Below are positions 16,382-27,521 of a stretch of 64,000 nucleotides of DNA, one piece after another. The stretch is from Acetobacter okinawensis. GTDB lineage: Bacteria > Pseudomonadota > Alphaproteobacteria > Acetobacterales > Acetobacteraceae. The notes under the pieces were generated by a model that ran no database searches, was not told where the DNA came from, and worked only from the letters and a program-made list of their open reading frames with translations. The position numbers and the translations under genes are program-made. Every line of letters starts with the position of its first letter. Within the stretch, counting starts at the first letter, position 1. Where the stretch lies: the NCBI RefSeq assembly GCF_002153655.1, contig NZ_JOPJ01000006.1, positions 248,001-312,000 of the forward strand. Reading direction: 5' to 3'.

Positions 16382-17692
16382 TCAGCGTTTGTCAAAAGCC
16401 ACAAAATCCCGCTCCGTCGCACCCAGATACAACTGGCGTGGCCGGCTGATGCGCTGGCCCGGTTCCTCAATCATTTCTTTCCACTGGCTGACCCAGCCGG
16501 TCGTCCGGGCCACGGCAAACAGCACGGTGAACATGCTGGTGGGAATGCCCATGGCCTTGAGGATAATGCCGGAATAGAAATCCACATTCGGGTAGAGCTT
16601 GCGCTGCACAAAGTAATCATCGCTCAGGGCAATGTTTTCCAGCTCAACTGCCAGATCAAGCAGCGGATCATCCTTGATGCCCAGTTCCTTGAGCACTTCA
16701 TGGCAGGTTTGCTGCATGATTTTGGCGCGCGGGTCAAAGTTCTTGTACACGCGGTGGCCAAAGCCCATGAGCTTGACGCCACTGTTCTTGTCTTTGACCT
16801 GAGCGATAAAGCTGGGAATATTTTCCTTTTTGCCAATATGGGCCAGCATTTTCAGCACGGCTTCGTTAGCACCACCATGGGCAGGCCCCCATAGGGCGGC
16901 AATCCCGGCGGCAATGCAGGCAAAGGGATTGGCCCCGGTGGAGCCCGCCAGACGCACGGTGGAGGTGGAGGCATTCTGCTCATGATCGGCATGCAGGATC
17001 AGGATCCGGTTCATGGCGCGGGCCAGAACAGGGTTGACCTTGTAGGGTTCGGACATGCGCGCGAACATCATGGACAAAAAGTTTTCCGCGTAATTCAGGT
17101 CATTGCGCGGGTAAATAAAGGCATCGCCCTGCGTATATTTGTACGCCCATGCCGCAATGGTCGGAATTTTGGCAATCAGGCGCATGGCCGCGAGTTCGCG
17201 GTTTTCGGGAATGGCAATGTCGCTGGCGTCGGGGTAAAAAGCCGAAAGAGCGCCAACCGTGCCACACAGAATTGCCATTGGATGCGCATCACGCCGGAAA
17301 CCGTTGAAGAAGTTACGGATCTGCTCATGGAGCAGGGTGTGGTTGGTCAGCGTGGAAGAAAACGTATCGTACTGCGCTTTGTTGGGCAGTTCACCATTGA
17401 GCAGGAGGTAGATCACCTCTTCGTAGGATGCGTTTTCCGCCAGTTGGGCAATGGGGTAGCCACGGTGCAGCAGAACACCTTTATCGCCGTCAATAAACGT
17501 GATCTTGCTGTTGCACGAGGCCGTCTCGCCGTAACCGGGGTCAAACGTGAACACTCCCAACTCTGCGGGCAGTTTACGAATATCGATGACATCCGGCCCA
17601 AGTTTGCCAGAAAGTACGGGCATCTCGGCGGTTTTGCCACCGATCGAAATGGTAGCGGTGGACTGCTTACCCTCGTTCTGCGACACGCTCAT
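16382..17692 (-). CDS. gltA: citrate synthase (AarA of the acetate-resistance locus)
   Basis: Citrate synthase condenses acetyl-CoA with oxaloacetate. The product has 436 residues, the size of the hexameric type II enzyme and of Acetobacter aceti AarA. Catalytic blocks are visible: [11 protein letters not shown] (oxaloacetate-binding His), [14 protein letters not shown] (catalytic His), and [10 protein letters not shown] with a downstream Arg. In Acetobacter aceti this gene (aarA) lies next to aarC and is needed for acetic acid resistance. Here it is last in a minus-strand series after sixA, whose stop is 150 bases upstream, so a promoter of its own is likely in that gap. Confidence 0.97.
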   Translation of the reverse strand: MSVSQNEGKQSTATISIGGKTAEMPVLSGKLGPDVIDIRKLPAELGVFTFDPGYGETASCNSKITFIDGDKGVLLHRGYPIAQLAENASYEEVIYLLLNGELPNKAQYDTFSSTLTNHTLLHEQIRNFFNGFRRDAHPMAILCGTVGALSAFYPDASDIAIPENRELAAMRLIAKIPTIAAWAYKYTQGDAFIYPRNDLNYAENFLSMMFARMSEPYKVNPVLARAMNRILILHADHEQNASTSTVRLAGSTGANPFACIAAGIAALWGPAHGGANEAVLKMLAHIGKKENIPSFIAQVKDKNSGVKLMGFGHRVYKNFDPRAKIMQQTCHEVLKELGIKDDPLLDLAVELENIALSDDYFVQRKLYPNVDFYSGIILKAMGIPTSMFTVLFAVARTTGWVSQWKEMIEEPGQRISRPRQLYLGATERDFVAFDKR

Positions 17693-17795
17693 GGTGTTTC
17701 CTTTTGCATAATGGGGTCACGGTCGCGGCTGCGGCCTGCTGTTTGAGTGTTGTCTCCCATTCGAGAGCAAACAAAAAGGTTCATCCCGATAAACC

Positions 17796-17811
17796 GCGCG
17801 TTATCACGCGC
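17796..17811. promoter_or_regulatory. dyad upstream of gltA
   Basis: GCGCGT-TATC-ACGCGC is a perfect 6-bp inverted repeat about 105 bases before the gltA start. It overlaps the sequence between a TTGAGC and a TTTATC that could form a weak promoter. It may be an operator. Confidence 0.3.
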
Positions 17812-17842
17812 TCAAGTCGGCAGAAAACCGGGGTTTTTTATC

Positions 17843-18388
17843 TCAGGGTCGCGTGAATGTGTGCAAAATCAGGTCCATGTCGCAGCCGTTGGCCCATGAG
17901 CTCTGGTCGGGAGTTACGTCGCTGCCATGCATTTTGAACACGGCGAGCGAGCCGGGTGCGAATCCCTGATCAAGGGTTTCGTTCTGGCTGTCGAGCCCAC
18001 GGGCAAACTCGGAAATGCCGGGGTTATGCCCGATGAGCAGAACGGTGCGCGCCTGTTCTGGCAACTGCTGTAACGCCAGAGCCAGTGCGCTCGGTGTGGC
18101 CTCGTATATTTCGGGGCATATATGCACATGGGCCTGCGTGCTGGCGTGTTGGGCACTCTGTATACCCGCGAGTGTCTGCCGGGTGCGTATGGCCGGGCTG
18201 CACAGGACCGTATCGGGGAGCAGGTTATTGTCCCGCAGCCAGATGCCGCAGCGCATGGCGGCCTGCTCTCCATCCTGTGTCAGAGGGCGGGCCATGTCGG
18301 ATTCGGGAGAAAAATTGCCCAGATCCGGTTGTGCGGCCTCGGCATGACGGAGGAGAATAAGGCGGCGGGGCGTAGGAACAGCGCACAT
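17843..18388 (-). CDS. sixA: SixA-like phosphohistidine phosphatase
   Basis: This histidine phosphatase superfamily protein has 181 residues. LILLRHAEA at residues 10-18 carries the phospho-accepting His, TRQTLAG follows, and LLIGHNPGI at about 117-125 gives the second catalytic His. SixA enzymes remove phosphate from phosphohistidine proteins; the substrate here is unknown. It starts 14 bases after the chorismate mutase gene and ends 150 bases before gltA. Confidence 0.9.
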   Translation of the reverse strand: MCAVPTPRRLILLRHAEAAQPDLGNFSPESDMARPLTQDGEQAAMRCGIWLRDNNLLPDTVLCSPAIRTRQTLAGIQSAQHASTQAHVHICPEIYEATPSALALALQQLPEQARTVLLIGHNPGISEFARGLDSQNETLDQGFAPGSLAVFKMHGSDVTPDQSSWANGCDMDLILHTFTRP

Positions 18389-18402
18389 AAGATCACATGA
18401 GG

Positions 18403-18726
18403 TTATGGTGTGGAGGAGGCAGGGGACGCCGACTCAAGGGCTATGGCCTCATGGTGGCGAATGACTTCGTGGATGATGAAGTTGAGAAACTTCTCCGCAA
18501 AGTCGGGGTCCAGATGCGCGTCTTCGGCCAGTTGGCGCAGGCGTGCGATCTGCTGTGTCTCCCGCGCCGGGTCAGCGGGGGGGAGTTTGTGGAGCGCTTT
18601 AAGCGCACCAACAGCTTTGGTGCAGCGGAAGCGCTCGGCCAGCATGGCAACAAGGGCTGCATCAATATTGTCTATGCTGCGGCGGAGGTCCTGCAGGGCT
18701 TCCGGGGGGCACGGCTGGTTTGTCAC
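18403..18726 (-). CDS. chorismate mutase, AroQ class
   Basis: This is a 107-residue monofunctional chorismate mutase, which converts chorismate to prephenate for Phe and Tyr. The all-helical AroQ pattern is visible: LRRSIDNIDAALVAMLAERF with the conserved Arg, then KAVGALKALHKLPPADPARETQQIARL and a third helix FAEKFLNFIIHEVIRHHEAI. The start is a GTG with weak upstream signals. It lies between the metallophosphatase gene and sixA, probably in one transcript. Confidence 0.9.
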   Translation of the reverse strand: MTNQPCPPEALQDLRRSIDNIDAALVAMLAERFRCTKAVGALKALHKLPPADPARETQQIARLRQLAEDAHLDPDFAEKFLNFIIHEVIRHHEAIALESASPASSTP

Positions 18727-18795
18727 GGTGATCTGGGTCTCTGGCTGCTGGGGAAAAACATTATGGAGGCGTTATAAACGGGTCACGTCCAAACG

Positions 18796-19548
18796 TTAAC
18801 AGACATAAGCTGTTTCTTCCACAGGTGGAAAAGGCAGGTCCACCCATGCCAGATGTCCGCCTTTGCCAGCCCCCGTATCCACAAAGATAGCCCGCCCACC
18901 GGCCCGGCCCGGAATGGTCAGTGGGCAGCCATTGGTCGAGCGCTGGTCATGCCCGCAGTAAACAGTATAGCCGTTGGGAATATGGTTGACCCAGTTGAGC
19001 GTGCGCTCGGGGTAGCCATCGGCCTGCATACGGTTTGTGGTCTCGCCAAACAATGCGCGGGAGAGCAGGTAGGTTACGCGCGCCAGCGGGGGTGGGGGCG
19101 GCTCGTTCAGCATATGTGGCTCAAACGCGCCGTGCACAAAAATGGTCCTGCCCATGACCAGCCATGCCGGGGCCTGCTCAAGTGCTGGCAGTACATCGCG
19201 CAGCACATCCGCATTGTCCGGGGCCATGAGCTGGGCCAGCGTGTCGTCCAGATGGGGGGATGAGCGGAGTTTTTTGCCCATGAGCGCCCGGCCAAGCTTG
19301 CGGTCGTGGTTGCCAATCAGGAACAGGCCGCGCCCTTCGCGCTTGACCTGCAACATCAGGCGCAGAACGCCAGCACTGTCTGGCCCGTAATCCACCAGAT
19401 CTCCCAGCTGGATGATAAAACGGTCCGTGGCTATGGCATGGCGGAAGGCTTCTATATCCCCATGCACATCGCCCACAATGCGGAGTCCTTTTCGCATTGC
19501 GTTCTTCACGTTTTCGTCATGCAGGGTATCCGTGAACATGCCATCCAT
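18796..19548 (-). CDS. metallophosphoesterase (calcineurin-like / ApaH-PrpE type)
   Basis: The 250-residue protein has the complete metal-binding set: GDVHG (26-30), GDLVDYG (49-55), GNHD (79-82), VHG near 139 and CGHDQ near 199-203. This arrangement is shared by Ser/Thr protein phosphatases, ApaH and PrpE, so the substrate is undetermined. The ATG at 19548 is used; another ATG three codons later is possible. It heads the minus-strand group metallophosphatase, chorismate mutase, sixA, gltA and is divergent from aarC. Confidence 0.88.
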   Translation of the reverse strand: MDGMFTDTLHDENVKNAMRKGLRIVGDVHGDIEAFRHAIATDRFIIQLGDLVDYGPDSAGVLRLMLQVKREGRGLFLIGNHDRKLGRALMGKKLRSSPHLDDTLAQLMAPDNADVLRDVLPALEQAPAWLVMGRTIFVHGAFEPHMLNEPPPPPLARVTYLLSRALFGETTNRMQADGYPERTLNWVNHIPNGYTVYCGHDQRSTNGCPLTIPGRAGGRAIFVDTGAGKGGHLAWVDLPFPPVEETAYVC

Positions 19549-19633
19549 ACCTGTTCTTTTCTTACCTTCATGTAGGCTTTTCGAGCGAAAACAGGAACGG
19601 TTCTGGCAAGTTTTTTTTGGAAGGGGCATACGC

Positions 19634-21366
<1,733 letters not shown>

Positions 21367-21392
21367 TCGCGGCAGGCAGGATCGTGCTTCAG

Positions 21393-21427
21393 GCCCCCAT
21401 CCTTGCAAGCAGGGTGGGGGCTTTTTT
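21393..21427 (+). terminator. rho-independent terminator of aarC
   Basis: The hairpin GCCCCCATCCT / AGGGTGGGGGC is followed by TTTTTT, 27 bases after the aarC stop. Confidence 0.9.
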
Positions 21428-21445
21428 ATGGGGCGATATTGCCCG

Positions 21446-22222
21446 TTATTCGGAGTGGGTCAGCGCGGAGGACGGCAGCGTCAGCGACGTAGTCAGCTGG
21501 TAGGGCTGGTGCGTGATGACAATATCGACAGGCCGGTTTGCCAGAAAGTCAGCCGTAGAGACTTTGGCGGAGGGAGTATCGGTAATAATAGCCTGCGCAT
21601 CCCGGTGCACCATTGAAAACAGGCTTGGTGCTGCGGAGGGGGAAAGATAAGCCGCGTAAGGGTGATGCCCCGCTATGCGGTGCGCATTATAGGCATCCCG
21701 CTCGGAATTGATGGGGATGGCGACCATAACCTTGGAATCGGCCTGAAGAACGGCAGCCGTGCTTTTGTAATCCGCAGGAACAAAAATGACCCGGTCACGC
21801 ATATGGGCCTTGGTGACTTCAAAAGCGACTTCCAGCGGGTTGGCGTCATGCAGGTCGAGCATGAGCAGTGTGTTGGAGTGGCGGGCCGTATCGAGCACAC
21901 TGGCCAGAGTGCTGCTGCCCGGCTCCACGGCAACCTGCCCGTTTGCGCCACTTGTCAGGCCAAGGCGCACCATACCCGGCTGCCCAATGGAAGATACGGT
22001 GGCAGCCTGTGCAACATTTTGCGTGCCACTATTGCTGGCGCACACAATAAGCCCATGGTGAATGCGCGCCATAATGCCACTGGTCTTGGTGTGGTGAATG
22101 GCCAGTACTGCAATGGATGCAGCACACAGGGTCGCAGCAAAGGCAATTTTTTTCAAACATCTGTGCGAGGTTGTGGCACCACAGCAGACAGATATGTCAG
22201 CTCCCTTTTCAGGATATGACAT
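21446..22222 (-). CDS. membrane-anchored protein of unknown function, GDPD-like
   Basis: This is a 258-residue protein with one N-terminal membrane segment (IAFAATLCAASIAVLAI, about residues 43-59) and a periplasmic remainder. The part LLMLDLHDANPLEVAFEVTKAHMRDRVIFVPADY, then a short Ile/Val strand and ITDTPSAKVSTADFL, resembles the second half of glycerophosphodiester phosphodiesterase barrels. The N-terminal HRG catalytic motif is not visible, so activity is doubtful. The ATG at 22222 lies inside the 3' end of smc (14-base overlap), which implies translational coupling. Confidence 0.6.
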   Translation of the reverse strand: MSYPEKGADISVCCGATTSHRCLKKIAFAATLCAASIAVLAIHHTKTSGIMARIHHGLIVCASNSGTQNVAQAATVSSIGQPGMVRLGLTSGANGQVAVEPGSSTLASVLDTARHSNTLLMLDLHDANPLEVAFEVTKAHMRDRVIFVPADYKSTAAVLQADSKVMVAIPINSERDAYNAHRIAGHHPYAAYLSPSAAPSLFSMVHRDAQAIITDTPSAKVSTADFLANRPVDIVITHQPYQLTTSLTLPSSALTHSE

Positions 22223-25200
22223 GAGTGGGTTCCTTGTCCTTCTGGCCGACCATGGAAGCCGCTTTAGCCAGATCAACAGAAAGAACGCGGCTTACTCCGC
22301 GCTCCTGCATGGTTACACCAAAAAGCTGGTCCATATGGGCCATAGTGAGCTGGTGGTGTGTCACAACCAGAAAACGCGTACCGGCTTCTGCCACCATGTC
22401 GGCCAGCAGGGCGCTAAAGCGGCCTACGTTGGCGTCATCCAGTGGGGCGTCCACTTCGTCCAATACGCATATCGGAGCAGGGTTACAGCGGAAAACGGCA
22501 AAAATCAAGGAAAGGGCGGTTAAAGCTTGTTCACCTCCGGAGAGGAGGGAGAGTGTGGCCAGTTTTTTACCCGGCGGCTGGGCATAGATTTCCAGCCCCG
22601 CTTCCAGCGGATCATCACTGCCGACAAGGCCCAGATGCGCACGCCCCCCGCCAAACATGCGGGTGAAAAGGGACTGAAAATGCTGGTCAACCTGTGTGAA
22701 CACGGCCATTAGCCGCTCCCGGCCTTCCTTGTTGAGCGCGCCAATGGAGCCGCGCAGCCGGTTTATGGCCTCTTCCAGGTCGGTCATTTCGGCCCCAAGG
22801 GTCTGGGCCTGGGTGGAGGCTTCCTCCGCCTCCAGCTCGGCACGCAGGTTGACCGGCCCCATGTCATCACGCTCGCGGCTCAGGCGGGCAATCTTGCGGC
22901 GTAGGGAGGTCTCGGCCCCTTCCGTCAGGTCCGTGGTGGGCTGTCTGGGCGGGGCGGGTGAGTCGGCCAGAAGCTGGTCCAGAATGGCCTGCGCCTGCTC
23001 GCTTTTGCCTTCGGCCTTGAGCAGGTTCTCACGCGCAGTGGCCAGTTCTCCCTCGGTCTTGCGGCGTTGCTCATGCGCATTGTTCAGGGCCGCTTCGGCT
23101 TCGGCGCGCAGGCGGTCAGTCTGGGTAAAGTGTTCTTCAGCCTCTTCCAGCGCGGCCAGTGTGCTGGTTTTTTGCTGTTGGGCCGCAGTGGGGAGGGCTG
23201 AAACCCGGTTATGGTTGGCGCGTGCGCTCTCCAACCGTTGGAGGGCGTTGGCGTTGTCCGCTTGGGCTACGGATTCACGCGCGCTCCATTCGGCCTGTGC
23301 GGTTTCCAGTGTGCTGAGCCGCTCGACCAACGTGCCAGATTCGGCCTGAAGAGCAGCCCGTAGTTCGCGCGCTTTATCCAGCTCTGCCAGCAGGTCAGCC
23401 CGCTGGGTGTGCAGGTTTTCCAACCGGGTCTGTGCATCTGCGGGAATGGCAGCCAGTGCGGCTTCCAGAGCGGCACGGGCGGCATGGAGGTGCTGTTCGG
23501 CATCCGCATGGTCTGTGTGCAGTTCTGCCTGCCGTGGGGTCAGGCCCGCCAGACGGCTGCGCAGGGTCAGAGCCTGCTCCTGCAAGGTTCGGTACGCCTG
23601 TGCGGTCAGGCTGACCTGCTCATCTGCGGCTGTGGTAATCCGGGTTGCGTCCTGTAGGGCCGCATTGGCTGCATTCAGTCTGCTCTGGGCCTCGCGCAGG
23701 GCATCTTGTGTCTGCTGCACGGACTGGGCCGAAGCCAGCTTGCCTTCAAGCTCGGAGACAGAGGTGGCCTCGGTCGCCAGATTATGCCGCAGGCGTTCAA
23801 GCTCCGGGGTTAGTGTGTCCAGCCGGGTTGTGGCGGAGGCATGCTGCTGCCGGGTCTGGGCGAGCTTGTCGTGCGCGGTCTGTGCTGCGGCCTGCGCCTG
23901 CTTGAAAGCCGCATGCGCCTGCTGCTCGGCAGCCTGTGCCGCGGTGTTTTTGTCCCGTGTGAGAGCGAGTGCTGACTGGATGTCCTGTAGGGATGGCAGG
24001 CTCTCATACGTGCTTAGGGCACTAGCCAGTGTCGCCTGCGATTCGGTCAGGGCGGATTGTGCACGCTCATGCTGGGGCAGTATGGCGTCCAGCCGGGCGC
24101 GGTACGAGGCATGGCGGCGCTCTGCCTCGGTCTCCTGCGCGCGAGCTTTTTGCAGGGCCTGTTCCTGCGTGTGCCGTGTGGTCCGGAGTTCCGCCAGCAG
24201 GGATTCATTGGTCTGCACGGCTGTGGTGCAGGTGCTCACATGCTCCTGTGCTGCGGGCAGGTCGGCCTGCAGGGCCGTAATACGTAACTGTGTTTCGCGC
24301 AGGACGCGGCGTTGGGCCAGCCTGCGGGCGGCTGTGCTGGTTCTGCCCGCATGGGCGTAAAAACCATCCCATCGCCACAGGTCCCCCGCGACCGAGACAA
24401 GGCATTGCCCCGGCACCAAAGCCTGCTGGAGTGCGCGAGCGTCTGCACCATCAGGCAGTAGTCCGGTGGACAGCAGCACCCGGTCAAGCTCCGGTGGGGC
24501 TGTTATGTGGGCTTTAAGCGGCTGTGCACCACCGGGTAGGGGCGGCAGGGGCGTGGAGGGGAGGAGTCTCCAGCCCTGTGTGGCGGCGGGGTCTGCCGGG
24601 GCATCCAGCCCTTCGGCCAGCGCGGCGGCCAATGCGCTCTCATATGCCTCGGGCACCGTGATCTGGGCAGAAACCGGGTTTTCCGCCGCATCACTGTCCT
24701 GCCCCAGTGCCTGATCCAGCCCTTCGGCCTGTGCCTGTAGGCGGGTCAATTCGGTCTGGAGCGTGCTGTGCGCCTCACGCGCGCTGTTTTGCCGGGCTTT
24801 GTGGTCGCTCAGCGTCTGTTCGGCCTGCTCCAGTGCGGTACCCGTCTGGGCCAGTGCATTTTCATGTTCAATGCGGGCCTGCTTGGCCTCTGCCACAACG
24901 GTGTCGGCAATAGCCTCGGCCCGGACCTTGTCCAACTCGCGCGTCAGGGCCTCTGCCTCAAGCTGGGCGCGCTGTTGCGTTGTGCGGGCTGTACGCAGGG
25001 CCTCGGCCACGCTGCGCTGGTGTGCTTCGGCCTCCTGCGCGTTCCGGCTGGATTCAGTAAACTCCGTGCTGGCTGCGCGGCGTTCTGCCTCAGCTTTTTC
25101 CTGCGTGTGGCTGGCCTGTTCCAATGCAGCCGTTGCGTGCTCGCTCTGTGTCTGCAAGGTCGTCAACAGCTCTGGGCTGACGCGTGCGGCCAGTGCCTCC

Positions 25201-26756
25201 GCATGGCGTTTTTCGGCCACGTTCAGCTCGGCTTGCAGGGACTGCATGCGTTGGCGGGCCTGCTGTAGATTTTTTTGCTGCGCGTCCTGTGCCGTCTGCG
25301 CGGCCTGTGCATTGTTCTGGGCAATGGGCAGGTCAATTGCGCATTGTCCGTAAAGGCGTTCAGCCTCCTCCTGCGCAGTTTTTGCCGCCTGCTGGGCAAG
25401 GACTGCCTGCTCGGCGGAGTGCTGCGCCGTGCTCAACGCCTGTTCGGAAGGAAGTTGCCCCTCCAGTTCCGCCAGTTCGGCCTGAATGGCACTGAGCGCC
25501 TGAGACACCCGCTCATGTCGACTGCGGGCGCTGTCAAGCCCTTCTTCTGCCCGCTCTTTGCCTGCATGGGCTGCGTTTAACTCGGCTGTCAGCCCGGCTA
25601 GTGCCTGTTCGGTCTTCGCCTGCCGGGTACTCAGGTCGCGTAGCTGCTGTTCGGCCTCGGCTGTGCGGGAAGGCAGGGAGTTCCGGGCGGCCAGAACTTC
25701 GGCCATGTCTGCCTTCAGGCGCTCCAGTGTGGCCAGTACGTCCTGCAGGCGGGTCTGGGCGGCCTGAGCATCGCTCTCGTGCTGCTGGAGCAGTTCGGCT
25801 GCGGCCTGAGCCTGCGCTGCTGCGCGCTCTTCCTCCCGCACGACTCCTTCGGCCAGAACGCGGCACCGTTCGAGCGCTGTACGGGCCAAATCGGCTTTTT
25901 CGCGCAGGGCGGGCAGGGCCTTGGTGGCTTCAAATTCAGCCAGTACGGCGGTTTCTGCAGTTTCTTCGTGTTCGCTCAGGCTTTTGCGCGCCTGTGCTGC
26001 GGTGGTGGCTGCACGCTCTACGGCCAGTCTGGCGCGTGCATGCAGGACCGCGAGCAATTCGGTTTCCGCCTCTCTCAGCGCTGCGGAAATTTCGCGGTAG
26101 CGTGTGGCCTCGCGCGATTGTTCGGCAAGGCCGTTCAGCCGCTCGGTCAGTTGCACGCGGCGGTCTTCGGCGCGGGTTAAGTTGCCTTCGGTTGCGCGGA
26201 GTTTGATCTCGGCTTCATGCCTGCGGGCGTGCAGGCCGGTAATGCCTGCCGCTTCTTCCAGAATGCTGCGGCGCTCTTCGGGTCTGGCACCCACCAGCAT
26301 GGCCACCCGGCCCTGACTGACCATGGCGGAGGAGCGCGCCCCCGATGCCAGATCGGCAAAAAGGGTCTGCACATCGCGCGCACGCACGGGGCGGCCATTA
26401 ATGCGGTAATCGCTCCCTGACCCGCGCTCGGCTCTGCGGGTAATCTGGAGTTCATCCAGATCTGCAAAGGCCGCAGGGCCAAAACCCTTTGTGCCTTCCA
26501 GTGTTACAGTGACCTCGGCCAGTGAGCGGGCTGGCCGCCCGGCTGTGCCTGCAAAAATAAGGTCATCCATTTCCCCCCCACGCAGGGAGCGGGCGGAGGA
26601 TTCGCCCATAACCCAGCGTAGTGCTTCCACCACGTTGGATTTGCCGCAGCCGTTGGGGCCTACAACGCCGGTCAGTCCGGGGAGTAGCTCCACGGTTATG
26701 GGGTCGGCAAAGCTTTTGAACCCCACAATGCGGAGGCGAACAAAACGAACCGTCAT
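22209..26756 (-). CDS. smc: chromosome segregation protein SMC
   Basis: SMC is the condensin ATPase that organises newly replicated DNA. Walker A is GPNGCGKSN at residues 33-41. The signature LSGGEQALTALSLIF and Walker B VLDEVDAPLDDANV lie near the C-terminus. A hinge-like globular stretch falls mid-protein (VPEAYESALAAALAEG, then FYAHAGR). Between them are two very long Ala/Gln/Glu-rich coiled coils. At 1515 residues it is about 330 longer than usual SMC proteins (about 1150-1190), the extra length lying in the coils. dsbA-like precedes it by 47 bases. Confidence 0.97.
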   Translation of the reverse strand: MTVRFVRLRIVGFKSFADPITVELLPGLTGVVGPNGCGKSNVVEALRWVMGESSARSLRGGEMDDLIFAGTAGRPARSLAEVTVTLEGTKGFGPAAFADLDELQITRRAERGSGSDYRINGRPVRARDVQTLFADLASGARSSAMVSQGRVAMLVGARPEERRSILEEAAGITGLHARRHEAEIKLRATEGNLTRAEDRRVQLTERLNGLAEQSREATRYREISAALREAETELLAVLHARARLAVERAATTAAQARKSLSEHEETAETAVLAEFEATKALPALREKADLARTALERCRVLAEGVVREEERAAAQAQAAAELLQQHESDAQAAQTRLQDVLATLERLKADMAEVLAARNSLPSRTAEAEQQLRDLSTRQAKTEQALAGLTAELNAAHAGKERAEEGLDSARSRHERVSQALSAIQAELAELEGQLPSEQALSTAQHSAEQAVLAQQAAKTAQEEAERLYGQCAIDLPIAQNNAQAAQTAQDAQQKNLQQARQRMQSLQAELNVAEKRHAEALAARVSPELLTTLQTQSEHATAALEQASHTQEKAEAERRAASTEFTESSRNAQEAEAHQRSVAEALRTARTTQQRAQLEAEALTRELDKVRAEAIADTVVAEAKQARIEHENALAQTGTALEQAEQTLSDHKARQNSAREAHSTLQTELTRLQAQAEGLDQALGQDSDAAENPVSAQITVPEAYESALAAALAEGLDAPADPAATQGWRLLPSTPLPPLPGGAQPLKAHITAPPELDRVLLSTGLLPDGADARALQQALVPGQCLVSVAGDLWRWDGFYAHAGRTSTAARRLAQRRVLRETQLRITALQADLPAAQEHVSTCTTAVQTNESLLAELRTTRHTQEQALQKARAQETEAERRHASYRARLDAILPQHERAQSALTESQATLASALSTYESLPSLQDIQSALALTRDKNTAAQAAEQQAHAAFKQAQAAAQTAHDKLAQTRQQHASATTRLDTLTPELERLRHNLATEATSVSELEGKLASAQSVQQTQDALREAQSRLNAANAALQDATRITTAADEQVSLTAQAYRTLQEQALTLRSRLAGLTPRQAELHTDHADAEQHLHAARAALEAALAAIPADAQTRLENLHTQRADLLAELDKARELRAALQAESGTLVERLSTLETAQAEWSARESVAQADNANALQRLESARANHNRVSALPTAAQQQKTSTLAALEEAEEHFTQTDRLRAEAEAALNNAHEQRRKTEGELATARENLLKAEGKSEQAQAILDQLLADSPAPPRQPTTDLTEGAETSLRRKIARLSRERDDMGPVNLRAELEAEEASTQAQTLGAEMTDLEEAINRLRGSIGALNKEGRERLMAVFTQVDQHFQSLFTRMFGGGRAHLGLVGSDDPLEAGLEIYAQPPGKKLATLSLLSGGEQALTALSLIFAVFRCNPAPICVLDEVDAPLDDANVGRFSALLADMVAEAGTRFLVVTHHQLTMAHMDQLFGVTMQERGVSRVLSVDLAKAASMVGQKDKEPTHVIS

Positions 26757-26803
26757 ACAGATCTGCGTTTTTCTGGTCGGGAGGGCTGACTGTTAAAAAA
26801 CAG

Positions 26804-27424
26804 TCAGCTGGCCTTGGTCAGATATTTGACAAAATCGTCGTAGGAGAGGGCGCTGGACACCTGCTCCTTGTTGTTGAAGCGGAAGGTGGGCGTGGACTCT
26901 ATGTTGTATTTGTCCTGCGCTTCGCTCTGCTCGGTCATGATGAACTGGAGCAGCTTCTGGTCCGCTATGGCTTTTTCAAACGTTGCGGCGGGCATGCCAG
27001 CAAAAGCTGCCATTTTCTGGAGTTCGGCCTTGTGGTCCGCCTCGTTATTATAGGCCCAGCGGTCCAGGCTGGACAGCACTGCCGAGCAGAATGGCTCGTA
27101 CCGGTCTTCGGGCAGGGTGCGGGCTACCATGGCGGCAAGGGTTGCAAGCTGGTCGGTGGGGAAGTCGTGGAAGACGTAACGGATTTTGCCCGTATCAATC
27201 AGGTTTTTTTTGACCTGAGGGAAGGTCTCTTCCGCAAAGTGGGCGCAGTGGATGCAGGTCAGGGAGAACCATTCCTCCACCACAACCTTGGCATTCGGGT
27301 TGCCCAGAACGCGGGGGGTAAAGAGCGTATTGGGGGCATCGGCTGCAAAAGCTGCGTGCTGGAGTGCACCGGCGCTGAGTGCTGCACCCGTGGCGACAAG
27401 AAAAGAGCGACGTGTAAAGGACAT
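26804..27424 (-). CDS. DsbA-family thiol:disulfide oxidoreductase
   Basis: This is a periplasmic thioredoxin-fold protein of 206 residues. The N-terminus FTRRSFLVATGAALSAG with a final AFA-AD looks like a Tat-type signal peptide (twin Arg, cleavage near residue 29). The active site is CIHC in WFSLTCIHCAHF, and the cis-proline loop is STPTF. It belongs to the DsbA/Com1-like group with thioredoxin_4 architecture; whether it oxidises or isomerises cannot be told. The ATG at 27424 is preferred over a TTG three codons earlier that sits too close to the GGAAGG. smc is 47 bases downstream. Confidence 0.9.
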   Translation of the reverse strand: MSFTRRSFLVATGAALSAGALQHAAFAADAPNTLFTPRVLGNPNAKVVVEEWFSLTCIHCAHFAEETFPQVKKNLIDTGKIRYVFHDFPTDQLATLAAMVARTLPEDRYEPFCSAVLSSLDRWAYNNEADHKAELQKMAAFAGMPAATFEKAIADQKLLQFIMTEQSEAQDKYNIESTPTFRFNNKEQVSSALSYDDFVKYLTKAS

Positions 27425-27521
27425 GAAAACCAAGCCTTCCCGATCAATGGACCATAATTCTGGAAAACAGGGATGGCGGCAGAAAGAACTGCCGTCAACC
27501 TGTTGTTGAATGCCCAGCCCT

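Noticed and set aside
23407-24360. Cys/Arg/Ser-rich plus-strand frame opposite smc
   Set aside because: It is an artefact of the Ala/Gln-rich coiled-coil codons read in reverse.
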